Source: Theodoxus fluviatilis | Lineage: Eukaryota; Mollusca; Gastropoda; Cycloneritida; Neritidae | Length of the DNA stretch: 64,000 bases | Assembly: GCA_034096865.1 (NCBI GenBank) | Contig: JAWQFJ010001794.1 | Span: 1 to 64,000 of the forward strand | Direction of reading: 5' to 3' | Shown here: one piece after another, positions 25,155 through 37,365 of the stretch | Layout of the letters: every line of letters starts with the position of its first letter | Position numbering within the stretch: position 1 is the stretch's first letter | Notes under the pieces: model-generated | Databases searched by the model: none | What the model was told of the DNA's origin: nothing | The model's input: the letters and a program-made list of their open reading frames with translations, nothing else | Position numbers and translations under genes: made by a program

Positions 25155-25935
25155 TGTTGTGAATGTAATGCAAAATTCCTGCGGAAGGTTCGGGAGCTCT
25201 CCCTCCTTTGTCTGTGAGAGGGGGTGGAGGCGATTTTTGCCTTGTCAACGCGCAGAGGGTCAGGGGGTCAGAAGGAGTCAGCGGAATGCTGGGGGTGGGT
25301 GGGTGGGTGGGGGGACTGGAAACTCCCCCATCCTCCTACGCAGTAACCAACTGACCACCGATTGGTCCTCGTCGGCCAGGGAGGGCGGGCGTCCCCTCCA
25401 GTATGCTGCCGTAGCAATGCAGAGGTTGCTGAGAATGTTCCCGAACCAAAGCACGGCACCTTATTAACGTATGTACATGAGCAGCATGAGTTACTGGAAG
25501 CTGAGAGCGCTTGGGAGGCTGTAGGAGCCGTAGTGAGGCGCACGCAGCCTGAGCGGCACGAGTTACTGGAAGCTGAGAGTGCTCGGGAGGCTGTAGGAGC
25601 CGTAGTGAGGCGCAGCCTGAGCGGCACAAGTTACTGGAAGCTGAGAGCACTCGGGAGGCTGTAGGAGCCGTAGTGAGGCGCAGCCTGAGCGGCACGAGTG
25701 ACCGCTGTGGGTACACGAGTGACTGGAAGCTGAGAGCGCTTGGGAGGCTGTTGGAGCTGTATTGAGGTGCAGCCTGAGCAACACGAGTGACTGCTGTGGG
25801 TGCACGAGTGATTGCTGTAAGCGCTGCCCAGTCCGGGAATAAAGATCCTGTAAGAAAACTCACGCCGAAGTCCTGCTTCTGCTTTCTGGGGCAAGCTGGG
25901 ACAAACCTCAAGTTATAGACCACATACGCGCAACA
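25155..25935 (+). mobile_element. solo LTR of a retrotransposon, 781 bp
   Basis: The element starts TGTTG and ends CAACA, the usual short inverted LTR termini. It is flanked by a direct CATG (25151-25154 and 25936-25939), consistent with a target-site duplication. An AATAAA (25838-25843) near the 3' end fits the R-region polyadenylation signal in plus orientation. The U3-like part contains 4-5 tandem copies of a ~68-bp unit. No gag-pol, primer-binding site or second LTR is visible, so it is a solo LTR left by LTR-LTR recombination. A 4-bp duplication is compatible with a Gypsy-type integrase (inference). It lies in the intron, antisense to the zinc-finger gene. Confidence 0.85.
25488..25805 (+). 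repeat. ~68-bp tandem repeats inside the solo LTR
   Basis: Units contain TTACTGGAAGCTGAGAGC followed by GGGAGGCTGTAGGAGC and CGCAGCCTGAGCGGCAC. Copies start near 25491, 25563, 25631 and 25720. The spacings of 72, 68 and 89 bp reflect a 4-bp and a 21-bp insertion. Promoter-proximal tandem repeats of this kind are common in LTR U3 regions. Confidence 0.88.
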
Positions 25936-26761
25936 CATGGGTGTACATGCATGCATGTGCATGAGCATGTGCATGTTCTTTTTGGATTCAGATTTGAGTG
26001 ATGTAGAAAATGTACACAGCATTAACTCTTAAGGTCCTGTAAGTCAGTCACATGTTTCATTCCCCAGTCCTGTAAGGATTATGCAATTTGTAGACAAAAA
26101 TCAGTCAGGTAACAGCTACGTGGGGTGGGTGGCTGAGATCAGTACAGCATTGAGCAGGGTGGGCCATAATGGGCGGTACAGAAGATTAAGAGATGATCTC
26201 TGAATGAGGCTCCTTTTGGGCAGTTACCAGCAGTCACTGTGTGAAAGTGGTGTATGACTACTGTGGACCATGAAATGGCTGACTGCATGAGACAGTTACA
26301 CTGGTGTTAGTCTACAGCATGTCTTTGCCAAAAGTTACATTTGAGAGCTTATACAAATAAAGGTAAAGGCACTGGTTTTATACAGCGACTGATCACCTGT
26401 GTAGGGTCTCTAACCGCTTAACACCTATCATGGTACGAGAGATTACCTAGTGGAGAAGAAGCATGGTAACTGTACACCATGCAAGCAAGTGTTAAAAACC
26501 AGTGAAGGTGTGTCACTACAAAGACACTGGAACAGAAAAGGTTAGCTGAAAGCCTTGCATTGACATGGCTGGGTTTGAGTTCTGAAAGTACCCACCATAC
26601 ACCATATGGCTACTTTGACTGGGTACTCGAAACCAATCACATTAAAATATTATTCAGTACATGGAGCTAGTTCTGCTAGTGTTTGAAGTTAAACAGCTCA
26701 CACCAATGAGTGAAACACTAGCCATACTTATCCAGGCTTTCCTGAGAGAGGACGTGCTTAC

Positions 26762-26946
26762 CTTGAGTGTGTGGGACTTGAGGGAGTTCTCGTTGGTGTA
26801 GCAGCGGTGGCAGATGAGGCACTTGTGTTGCTTGGTGGCCGCCTTCTTCACCTGGTCGTCATGGTTACGTAGGTGGTGCTGCAGGTTGGAAAGCTGGGCA
26901 AAGGCTCGATCACACCCCTCCATGGAGCATTTGTAGGGTTTCTCAC
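26762..26946 (-). CDS. internal exon of the C2H2 zinc-finger transcription factor
   Basis: A 185-nt exon bounded by an acceptor (CTGTGCACAG, AG at 26948-26947) and a donor (AAG|GTAAGC). It begins in phase 1: the Gly codon of a TGEKP-type linker is split, so a preceding finger-encoding exon must exist upstream. The 61 whole codons encode EKPYKC, then finger C-x4-C-x12-H-x3-H (CSMEGC ... SNLQHHLRNH), a linker DDQVKKAATKQH, and finger C-x2-C-x12-H (CLICHRCYTNENSLKSH) whose last His lies in the next exon. The AQLSNLQHHLRNHD core resembles the ZNF362/ZNF384, rotund/squeeze, datilografo and jim group of nuclear DNA-binding regulators. I cannot separate these from two fingers. No upstream exon was found in the 37 kb to the window end. 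Confidence 0.92.
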
Positions 26947-27435
26947 CTGTGCACAGACATTGCACCATCACTGTCATACTGTGTCATGATCAAATTGTGC
27001 TATCGCTGTCACACCATGCCATCACTATCACACTGTCATCACTGTCAAACTGACATCATTGTCACATTGTACCATCACTGTCACACTGCACTAGCACTAT
27101 CATATTCCTCACCAGTACACACATTGCACCACCATCATCAAACTCCTTATCAGTACACAGCCAGTGCACCATCAATGTCTATTGAACCATCATTAACTAA
27201 TTGCACTATCACTGTCATTCTCCTCACCTGTACACAGCAATTGCACCACCACTGTCACCACAATATCACGGTCACATTCCATCAATGTCCCATTCTCTCT
27301 CATCATAATCACAGCCCTTCATGGAACACCTGTAGGGTTTCTATCTTGCATGCAGACATTGTGACATCACGTCACCTCCTGCCAAGAACAGTTGCAGGGT
27401 GTCTCACCTGTACACAGACACTAAACATTGTAGTT
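26947..27435. repeat. decayed repeats resembling the zinc-finger exon/intron edge
   Basis: Next to the exon, strings resembling its own 5' edge recur: CACCTGTGCACAGACATTGC at the real junction, then diverged versions near 27110, 27150, 27225, 27335 and 27400. Two of them (27320-27345 and 27385-27412) also carry the TGTAGGGTTTCT or TTGCAGGGTGTCTCACC exon sequence. Between them are CATCACTGTCACACT-type units. The later copies have no intact finger frame. Confidence 0.7.
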
Positions 27436-28613
27436 CCACATCTTCCACCCTCTGTCTCCATCTTTCCTCCCCTCCCTCCATTTCAAACATCCTATCCAAG
27501 TATCATCCACCTATGGTTCCACTTTCAGCAACCCCATCCAATTTCGTCCGTCCATCCATCCCTCCCTCCCTCCCTCCATCCACCCACCCATCCACCCATT
27601 CGTCCCTCCCTCCCTCCCTCTGTCACCCATCAGTAATCATCACCACAATTCAGTGGCATCTTGACTGTGGAGTCATCTGCAGGTGTGTGGCTGGTACCCG
27701 ACAATCAATGACATGGTGCCAAGTAAAACAAAATGTCAGCTGCAGCAAAAGAGGTCACCAAGAGATTCAAACAAACTTTGATTAGTTTAAATTTAGGAGA
27801 ACAAAAACAGGCTCATCTTTGTGCATCTTACTGCTGCCACTGTCTCCTCCAGCAAATAAAAACTTAACTAGAAATACTGACTGGAAAATTCCATTTAGAC
27901 TTGGAGTCATCCTTGTAAAGAGTGGTAAGAATCAAGTTGCTCTCAATTCCATGACCATTGGGACACATTTTCACACAGATTAACTTTTTTTCAAACAAAG
28001 CTATAAAATTATATTAGCAGAACTATCTCATTTCAATTAAATCAGCAGCAATAATAAGATGCCTGCATTCTTCCCTTTGCAGTTTGTTCATGACTTTTTC
28101 AGTCTAATCCTGGTTTGTAATTGAATTCTTCACAGCCGAGCTTGCTCATTAAAGACCGAGATAAGAACTTACTGATGCCACCTCCTTACACCATCTTGAC
28201 TTTCTTATTTGAAATCCAAGGATGCTTCTTTTTTTCTACTCAGCTTTCTCTACTCAGTATCACCCTGCTTTAAAATTAATTTGTGTTGCAAGAAAAAGTT
28301 TCCTTCTTATATGATTTTTCCTTTCAGCCCAAGACAATGCTTCAAAACTCCCTCTCCCTCCCTCCCTGACCCTCTCTCTCTCACTCACTCCCTTCCTGTC
28401 ACTGTACAAGTTTTTATAAGACTTTGATTTTTCATCAAAGTTTGGTCACCTGTAATTAAGCAGACCTGCTTAACAACTTCTTGTCCACGAAAAAATAAGT
28501 AAATTCTACTCAAAGACAAATGCACCTGAAGTGAAAAAGCTAATACCAGAACACTAGGATCACATTCACACAATCTCCTTCACAGAAAGTCTGTACACAT
28601 CTGGGGAAGGGGG

Positions 28614-28616
<3 letters not shown>
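27436..28616. other. unassigned sequence with TCCC/CCAT microsatellites
   Basis: Simple (TCCC)n and (CCAT)n tracts lie at about 27545-27620 and a CCCT/CTCT stretch at about 28350-28392. No exon is recognised. Confidence 0.5.
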
Positions 28617-28692
<76 letters not shown>

Positions 28693-28702
28693 GAGAGAGA
28701 GG
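28617..28702. repeat. (GA)n microsatellite
   Basis: About 80 bp of GA dinucleotides, followed by (GGAT)n at 28720-28744. Confidence 0.98.
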
Positions 28703-28840
28703 GAGGCAAACCCACACAGATGGATGGATGGATGGATGGATGGCAGGATGGACAGATATTTTGCAACCTATCAGCCTTTGTAGGCTAAGTCCATTGATTA
28801 TGGAAACCACTAGAACAGATTACAAGGTAAATCACGACGA

Positions 28841-28925
28841 TAAGTCCGACTGATTGCTTCTTTCTCAGAGTGCTACTTTTCAGGACTGAGCAACGCTCTG
28901 AGAAAGAAGCAAGCAGTCGGACTTA
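28841..28925. repeat. 85-nt near-perfect hairpin (30-bp arms)
   Basis: Arms 28841-28870 and 28896-28925 are reverse complements with one mismatch, separated by 25 nt. A weaker inverted match continues about 20 bp outward on each side (GTAAATCACGACGA against ATCGTGGCAGTAAG-type sequence). It could be a small inverted-repeat element or a hairpin RNA. Sequence alone does not decide. Confidence 0.8.
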
Positions 28926-29065
28926 CTGCCACGATGTACTTTGCACTTCCTTTCAGTCCCACCCCGGCAACCAACCCCTTTCATCTTTTACAACAGATCA
29001 GAATACATGTATGACCAATCAAGTCACGATTTCCCAAATTATTTGTCTCTTGCAGTGGGGGTGGA

Positions 29066-29356
<291 letters not shown>

Positions 29357-32300
29357 AGAAAGGGGGTGGGGGGTGGGATGTCTCTAGTATGAGGGCCACG
29401 GGAGTAGGACAGATACTGTAGTGGTCCAGTAAAATTCTCCTCAGGTAAAGCACCGAAGCATAAAGACACAAGACCATGCTGGGTGCAAAAGTCAAGAAAA
29501 GTACTCATGGATAGGAGGTCCAAAGCAACTAGACCTACCTACCTACCTACCTAAGACTGAATTACATAAAAAGGAAACAAGGGGAGAAAAATCATATGAC
29601 TGAATTCTATTTTTCAAAGAGAGGAAATGAAAGAAGAAACATAAAATAGTACTAAATGTGAATCCGTTTCCACTAGAGCAAAATAATTCTTGCCAATTAC
29701 TTCAGCAACAAGGAAATCAGTTTTTGACAAATTGGTTATCATTTTTGTAATTCACTTGTTGATTGTGCTGTTACAGTTCTGAAAAAAGAAGTCTTTTAAA
29801 GAACTGACTGCAGACAAGGCAACCAGTTCTAATGGCATGATAGCTGCTACACTTTCAAAAGCTCCAATATTTCATACTTTGACATTCAATCTGGTTCAGG
29901 TCTTATTTCCATCACAGACAATGCGAAATTCATTTTACTGCATGCATTTTTATCATGTGATTTTCTGGAAAGATGGTCTATATTGACTACTGGAGGCGAA
30001 GGTTTCGAACAGGTATTTGTTATGACTACAGGGGTTTTATGGATCAATCTAAATGGCACATGAATGATGGAATTCATTTGGTCAAAATGAACATTTTTTT
30101 AAAAATCAAGCGCATTATAGTTACAACCAAAATACCTTAATCATTACGCAAAGATTTGATTAGAAAACACAAAAAACACTTCCATATGCATACCAATTTT
30201 CCTTATGAATTACACCAGCATTAAACAATTATAAGAAATAGATGGTCCTCATGAGATAGAACTCTGGTTTTTCCTGCCACCTACGGTAACAAACCCAACC
30301 CAAAACATACCCTTTTCACATCCATCATCTGCAAACAATTTGCTCTTTTCCTTTTGCAAGGGACGACAGATTTCATTTGTGACTGTAGTCTGGAGTGAAC
30401 GAGCGAAAGAAAATAGAGCTGTTTTCTTTCTTGACGTGGAAGAACAAAGCCACCATAGATTACAAAAGGTCACAAGTCACACTTGGGCAAAATGTCATTA
30501 CAAGTTTGCTGAAATGCATAAATTTGTCAAACTTTGCCCCCAACTGTTTTTTCTTCCAAAAAGGCAGTCTAGTCAAGCCCTTTGGCAATAGTTTTGGGTG
30601 ATGAAGTCTTCTGAGAATGACAGATTGCTTCAGTAGTGAGTGTGCATCAGGACAAGCAAACATCACCCCAGGCAGGCTAATGTCATTACTATTTCTTTCT
30701 CTGTGTGTTGCTTGAACTTTTTGCTGTCTGTACAAATCAGGAGAAAGCATCATAGTCAAATCAAGATAAATAGGCTGTTGCTTTTCTACACAGACCAACC
30801 TATCTCATTACTGACTTAATTTAAGCAAGTCTGACACAGAGCTTTCTACATCATGGGTTTCTAGTGCACCCCAAAATAGGAAATTTCAACCAGGTTTTTC
30901 CTCTTTTTTCCAATGACTGCTTCTTGTGCACAGGTTACAATTGTTTATACAAAGTCATTCATTTTCAGAACTGCACCATACATAGTTCTACACATTTTGG
31001 TGGCCTAAGGAAAAGATGGGGGAAGGAAAACACACACGCATGCATGCACGCGCACACACACACACACACACACACATACACACACACACGCACACACACA
31101 CACACACATACACACACACACGTGCACACATGAAGAGGAGAGGCAGTCAAGCATTACAACACCAAACATCTCACACTACTACAAACTCTTCCACTGCAGG
31201 TGGCAAGTTCTGCTTCAAACCATTTTCCCAAGTTTTTCAAAGCAGTAAACCAAGTCATATTGGAGAAGGCCAAGGCCACATGGGAAAAATATTATCATAA
31301 CCTGCCTCTCCTTGTGACATCATACAGTCAAACTTGAAGCACATCACATTATCCAGGAATTTGGTACCTCTGCATAAGGCGGACACCACGAGACAGCGGA
31401 CTCAACCTGTACTTTAAATATACAGGACCGACAGACGATGGACTACATATACCATATATTGAACTGCATTCTCTAAAAAAAAACAGCTTCAATTAAGGAA
31501 AAGGATGGAGTTGCCACAAGATGCTGGTTGAGGTTGAATGCAGAGGTTTTCTAGCAGGGTCAGTCATCAGATTTTTGTCAGGACTAGGCACCAGGTCCTG
31601 TGGAGTGGTCAGGGTCACATGGGAACCTCGAAGAAGGGCCGAGTCCACATCCTTTTGGATCTGGCAGATTGGAGACAGCTCCCTGTTGGTCACGCTGAGC
31701 TACTGGACTGGGCCCCGAAAGCCCAGCATGCTGGGGTTCCAATTGATGAGAGAGCATCAAGCTGCTTTGGCCACATGCTGTTGTATGTTAAAGTGTATCC
31801 ATTTGAAAGAGGACACAACAAAACAGCAACAACAAAACCTCCAAGCAATTTCCCTTCCTAGGGGCAGGGCAGCCTCACATGCAAGATGGGCAAAGCTCTA
31901 CTTTGCTTCACAGCTGCCTTGACATTACCATAAGTATCTTGATGTCCTCCACAGTCAACAATACATGTATACCAGTTTCCATTTCAACCCATGCTATTTT
32001 GTCATACTGGCTGCAGTCTAAAGTCCTCAGTCTTCGACATCCCTCCAAGGACTGCCTGAAAGCCTGATCCTGTCAGTAGCATGTGCTGTCCTTGCTGCTA
32101 CCATCTGGATACTGCACCATCTCTTTTCCCTTCAGCTTGCCTCGCTCCCTCCTCAAGGTGAAGACCTAGACGACATGACACATACTGAGAGCCAACTCTC
32201 CTCCTTCTTTGATCACATTAAGAACCTTGACAAGGCTGTGATCCACTCCTCCTCCAATGAATCCATCCCAATCCTTTTCTATCTGACGAAAGCTGAAACT

Positions 32301-33338
32301 CTACAATCCATTCCAAAGGGATCTCAAATTTTAATCACATAATTTTCTTGTCCTGCAAACCAAGAATGACAAAGTTCTCCAAGCAAGTTTGTATGTTGCC
32401 TGATAATCAGATCAGCAGGACAACGCAGGTCAAAATGAACCAATACTAAATAGGGAAAGAAACTAGCCAAAAAAGTACCTGCAAATGCCATGCTATACTT
32501 AAAATGGGTCATGGCAGAGGAAAAAGGCAGGTGAACATGCATGCTGAGGCAAAATGTGTAGAACTGCAGTGGTGGCAGTCAGATTTTTGTGGCTAACACA
32601 TTTTTTCTCCCTTTATTCTCTCCTCCTTTCTCTCACATCGCCTCCTAATCCACCCAGTTGCCATCGCCTTAAAATTCAAGACCCTGAACCCCCTCCCCTC
32701 ACTTTGCATCTCTCCAATTTTGCTGCAGTTTTTTTTCTCCATAATTTTATTATATAAATGGTGTTGCACTGAATTGTATTTTTAGCTGGCACCCAGTATA
32801 AAGTTGATGGATTGGGTCAGGCTGCCATTCAGGTGACATTTTGTGCAAGATCCCCCCCCCTTAATTTATGGCCCAGCAGTTTCCTGCATGCCGGAAATCT
32901 AACACGTGTGCCTGACTGCGCCCATTTCTGTGACAGCTCCAAGCATCAGGTAGGTTGACACTGTCTGCTCCATGGGAGGTGAAAGGAAATACCCCTGCAG
33001 GATGGAGGGAAGAAAAAGGCAACAATGTAGAATTTCAAAGCCGTCCAACCCGTTTTTCACTGTCTCCCAATTGCAGGATGAAACATTTTATTTTACAAAG
33101 GGACGCTGTAAGATTATGGCATTTCAAGATTGCACACTCGTGTCAGACTGACCTCCCTTCTTTCCAAGTGTCTGGTATTAATGGTTTCTGCTTCCACAAC
33201 ATGCCAGTGTTCTGGCAGAAAGGCACAGAAATAGACTTTTTCGTCAAGGATGAAAAAGAGCAAAGAGAAACGAAAGAAGATGCAAGAGAACCAGATGCAA
33301 AGGAACCAGAAGCAACAGAATCAATAGGAAAACAATGA
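29357..33338. other. unassigned single-copy region
   Basis: About 4 kb with no supported gene. It includes a CTAC repeat (29535-29552), a CA tract (listed separately), and a stretch near 31510-31760 that weakly resembles 43.9 kb and 63.6 kb (see findings). A 127-codon plus frame (32955-33338) ends in a Glu/Lys/Ala-rich run as it meets the 33-kb array. I do not recognise it. Confidence 0.4.
31049..31123. repeat. (CA)n microsatellite
   Basis: About 75 bp of CA dinucleotides with single ATA and ACG interruptions. Confidence 0.97.
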
Positions 33339-33344
33339 GAAGAA

Positions 33345-36300
33345 GCGCAGTAGCGAGAGCAGAAGCTGGGGCAGCAGTAGTAAGAGAAGAAGCGGAGGCA
33401 GCAGAAGCAAGAGCAGAAGCACGGCAGCAGTAGAAAGAGAAGAAGCAGGGGCAGCAGTAGCAAGAGCAGAAGCAGAGGCAGCAGTAGCAAGAGCTGAAGC
33501 AGAAAAGCAGAAGCAAGAGCAGAAGTAGAAGCAGCAGTAGCAAGAGCAGAAGCAGGGGCAGCAGTAGTAAGAGCAGAAGCAGGGGCAGCAGAAGCAAGAG
33601 CAGAAGTAGAAGCAGCAGAAGCAAGAGCAGAAGTAGAAGCAGCAGAAGCAAGAGCAGAAGCAGGGGCAGCAGTAGCAAGAGCAGAAGCTCGGCAGCAGAA
33701 ATAAGAGCAGAAGCAGCAGTAGCAAGAGCAGAAGCAGGGGCAGCAGTAGTAAGAGCAGAAGCAGAGGCAGCAGAAGCAAGAGCAGAAGTAGAAGCAGCAG
33801 AAGCAAGAGCAGAAGTAGAAGCAGCAGAAGCAAGAGCAGAAGCAGGGGCAGCAGTAGCAAGAGCAGAAGCACGGAAGCAGAAATAAGAGCAGAAGCAGCA
33901 GAAGCAAGAGCAGAAGCAGGGGCAGCAGTAGCAAGAGCAGAAGCAGGGGCAGCAGAAGCAAGAGCAGAAGCAGGGGCAGCAGTAGCAAGAGCAGAAGCAG
34001 GGGCAGCAGTAGCAAGAGCAGAAGCAGGGGCAGCAGTAGCAAGAGCAGAAGCAGGGGCAGCAGTAGCAAGAGCAGAAGCAGGGGCAGCAGTAGCAAGAGC
34101 AGAAGCAGGGGCAGCAGTAATAAGAGCAGAAGCAGGGGCAGCAGTAGCAAGAGCAGAAGCAGGGGCAGCAGTAGCAAGAGCAGAAGCAGGGGCAGCAGTA
34201 GCAAGAGCAGAAGCGGGGGCAGCAGTAGCAAGAGCAGAAGCAGGGGCAGCAGTAGCAAGAGCAGAAGCAGGGGCAGCAGTAGCAAGAGCAGAAGCGAAGG
34301 CAGCAGTAGCAAGAGAAGCAGGGGCAGCAGTAGCAAGAGCAGAAGCGGGGGTAGCAGAAGAAAGAGCAGAAGCGGCGGCAGCAGTAGAAAGAGCAGAAGC
34401 AGGGGCAGCAGTAGCAAGAGCAGAAGCGGCGGCAGCAGTAGAAAGAGCAGAAGCGGGGGCAGCAGTAGTAAGAGCAGAAGCAGGGGCAGCAGTAGTAAGA
34501 GCAGAAGCGGCGGCAGCAGTAGAAAGAGCAGAAGCAGGGGCAGCAGTAGTAAGAGCAGAAGCAGGGGCAGCAGTAGTAAGAGCAGAAGCGGCGGCAGCAG
34601 TAGCAAGAGCAGAAGCGGCGGCAGCAGTAGCAAGAGCAGAAGCAGCAGTAGTAAGAGAAGAAGCGGGGGCAGCAGTAGTAAAAGCAGAAGCGGCGGCAGC
34701 AGTAGAAAGAGCAGAAGCAGGGGCAGCAGTAGAAAGAGCAGAAGCAGGGGCAGCAGTAGAAAGAGCAGAAGCAGGGGCAGCAGTAGTAAGAGCAGAAGCG
34801 GCGGCAGCAGTAGAAAGAGCAGAAGCAGGGGCAGCAGTAGTAAGAGCAGAAGCGGCGGCAGCAGTAAAAAGAGCAGAAGCAGGGGCAGCAGTAGTAAGAG
34901 CAGAAGCAGAAGCAGTAGTAAGAGCACAAGCGGCGGCAGCAGTAGAAAGAGCAGAAGCGGCGGCAGCAGTAGAAAGAGCAGAAGCGGGGGCAGCAGTAGA
35001 AAGAGCAGAAGCAGGGGCAGCAGTAGTAAGAGCAGAAGCGGCGGCAGCAGTAGAAAGAGCAGAAGCAGGGGCAGCAGTAGAAAGAGCAGAAGCAGGGGCA
35101 GCAGTAGAAAGAGCAGAAGCAGGGGCAGCAGTATTAAGAGCAGAAGCGGCGGCAGCAGTAGAAAGAGCAGAAGCAGGGGCAGCAGTAGTAAGAGAAGAAG
35201 CAGGGGCAGCAGTAGTAAGAGCAGAAGAGGGGGCAGCAGTAGAAAGAGCAGAAGCAGGGGCAGCAGTAGTAAGAGCAGAAGCGGCGGCAGCAGTAGAAAG
35301 AGTGAAGCAGGGGCACCCGTAATAAGAGCAGAACCAGGGGCAGCAAAAGCAAGAGCAGAAGCACGGCAGCAGTAGAAAGAGAAGAAGCGGGGGCAGCAGT
35401 AGTAAGAACAGAAGCAGGGGCAGCAGTAGAAAGAGCAGAAGCAGGGGCAACAGTAGAAAGAGCAGAAGCGGGGGCAGCAGTAGTAAGAGCAGAAGCGGCG
35501 GCAGCAGTAGTAAGAACAGAAGCAGGAGCAGCAGTAGTAAGAACAGAAGCAGGGGCAGCAGTAGTAAGAACAGAAGCAGGGGCAGCAGTAGTAAGAGCAG
35601 AAGCGGCGGCAGCAGTAGTAAGAACAGAAGCAGGGGCAGCAGTAGTAAGAGCAGAAGCGGGGGCAACAGTAGAAAGAGCAGAAGCAGGGGCAGCAGTAGT
35701 AAGAACAGAAGCAGGGGCAGCAGTAGTAAGAGAAGAAGCAGGGGCAGCAGTAGTAAGAACAGAAGCAGGGGCAGCAGTAGTAAGAGCAGAAGCGGGGGCA
35801 GCAGTAGTAAGAGCAGAAGCGGGGGCAGCAGTAGTAAGAGCAGAAGCGGGGGCAGCAGTAGCAAGAGCAGAAGCAGGGGCAGCAGTAGTAAGAACAGAAG
35901 CAGGGGCAGCAGTAGTAAGAGAAGAAGCAGGGGCAGCAGTAGTAAGAACAGAAGCAGGGGCAGCAGTAGTAAGAACAGAAGCAGGGGCAGCAGTAGTAAG
36001 AACAGAAGCAGGGGCAGCAGTAGTAAGAGAAGAAGCAGGGGCAGCAGTAGTAAGAACAGAAGCAGGGGCAGCAGTAGAAAGAGCAGAAGCAGGGGCAGCA
36101 GTAGTAAGAACAGAAGCAGGGGCAGCAGTAGTAAGAACAGAAGCAGGGGCAGCAGTAGTAAGAGCAGAAGCGGGGGCAGCAGTAGTAAGAGCAGAAGCGG
36201 GGGCAGCAGTAGTAAGAGCAGAAGCGGGGGCAACAGTAGAAAGAGCAGAAGCGAGGGCAGCAGTAGCAAGAGCAGAAGCGGGGGCAGCAGTAGTAAGAGC

Positions 36301-37365
36301 AGAAGCGGGGGCAACAGTAGAAAGAGCAGAAGCAGGGGCAGCAGTAGTAAGAGCAGAAGCGGCGGCAGCAGTAGAAAGAGCAGAAGCAGGGGCAGCAGTA
36401 GTAAGAACAGAAGCAGGGGCAGCAGTAGTAAGAGCAGAAGCGGGGGCAGCAGTAGAAAGAGCAGAAGCAGGGGCAGCAGTAGTAAGAACAGAAGCAGGGG
36501 CAGCAGTAGTAAGAGCAGAAGCGAAGGCAGCAGTAGTAAGAGCAGAAGAGGGGGCAGCAGAAGCAAGAGGAGAAGCGGGGCAGCAGTAGTAAGAGCAGAA
36601 GCAGGGGCAGCAGAAGCAAGAGGAGAAGCGGGGCAGCAGTAGTAAGAGCAGAAGCAGGGGCAGCAGTAGCAAGAGCAGAAGCACGGCAGCAGTAGAAAGA
36701 GAAGAAGCGGGGGCAGCAGTAGTAAGAACAGAACCAGGGGCAGCAAAAGCAAGAGCAGAAGCAGGGGCAGCAGTAGCAAGAGCAGAAGCGGGGGCAGCAG
36801 TAGTAAGAGCAGAAGCGGCGGCAGCAGTAGAAAGAGCAGAAGCAGGGGCAGCAGTAGTAAGAGCAGAAGCGGCGGCAGCAGTAGAAAGAGAAGAAGCACG
36901 GCAGCAGTAGTAAGAGCAGAACCAGGGGCAGCAGTAGCAAGAACAGAAGCAGGGGCAGCAGTAGTAAGAACAGAAGCAGGGGCAGCAGTAGCAAGAGCAG
37001 AAGCAGGGGCAGCAGTAGCAAGAGCAGAAGCAGGGCAGCAGTAGAATAAGTAACAGAAGCAGGTGCGGAGCTAAGAGCAAAGCTAGGAGGCAGCAGCAGT
37101 AGCTAAGAGCAGAAGCAGGGGCAGCAGTAGCAAGAGCTAGAAGCAGGGGCTAGGGCAGTAGCAGACAGAGCAGAGAGCAGGAGTGCAGGCCAGCAGAGCA
37201 GAGAAGAAGCAGGGGCAGCAGTAGCAAGAGCAGAAGCAGGGGCAGCAGTAGCAAGAGCAGAAGCAGGGGCAGCAGTAGCAAGAGCAGAAGCAGGGGCAGC
37301 AGTAGCAAGAGCAAAAGCAGGGACAGCAGTAGCAAGAGCAAAAGCAGGGACACGATGATCGGGCA
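33345..37365. repeat. 27-bp minisatellite array, about 145 copies
   Basis: The plus-strand unit reads AGCAGAAGCAGGGGCAGC plus AGTAGTAAG (27 bp). Variants are concentrated at fixed sites: AGG/CGG/CGGC after GAAG, AGTAGC/AGTAGT/AGTAGA before AAG, and AGAGC/AGAAC. Unit types are zoned: AGTAGCAAG units dominate 33.9-34.3 kb, CGGCGG and AGAAAG types 34.3-35.3 kb, AAGAACAG types 35.4-36.5 kb. The stretch 37041-37200 is scrambled, then clean units resume to about 37350. The minus strand is stop-free in all frames, giving apparent proteins of up to 1,292 residues (poly-Leu/Pro, Cys/Tyr, or ASALTTAAP repeats). They are artefacts. Confidence 0.98.

Noticed and set aside
33143..37080. Minus-strand open frames up to 1,292 codons (poly-Leu, Cys/Tyr or Ala/Ser/Thr repeats)
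   Set aside because: By-product of a 27-bp unit without minus-strand stops. Indels among units shift the apparent protein between frames.
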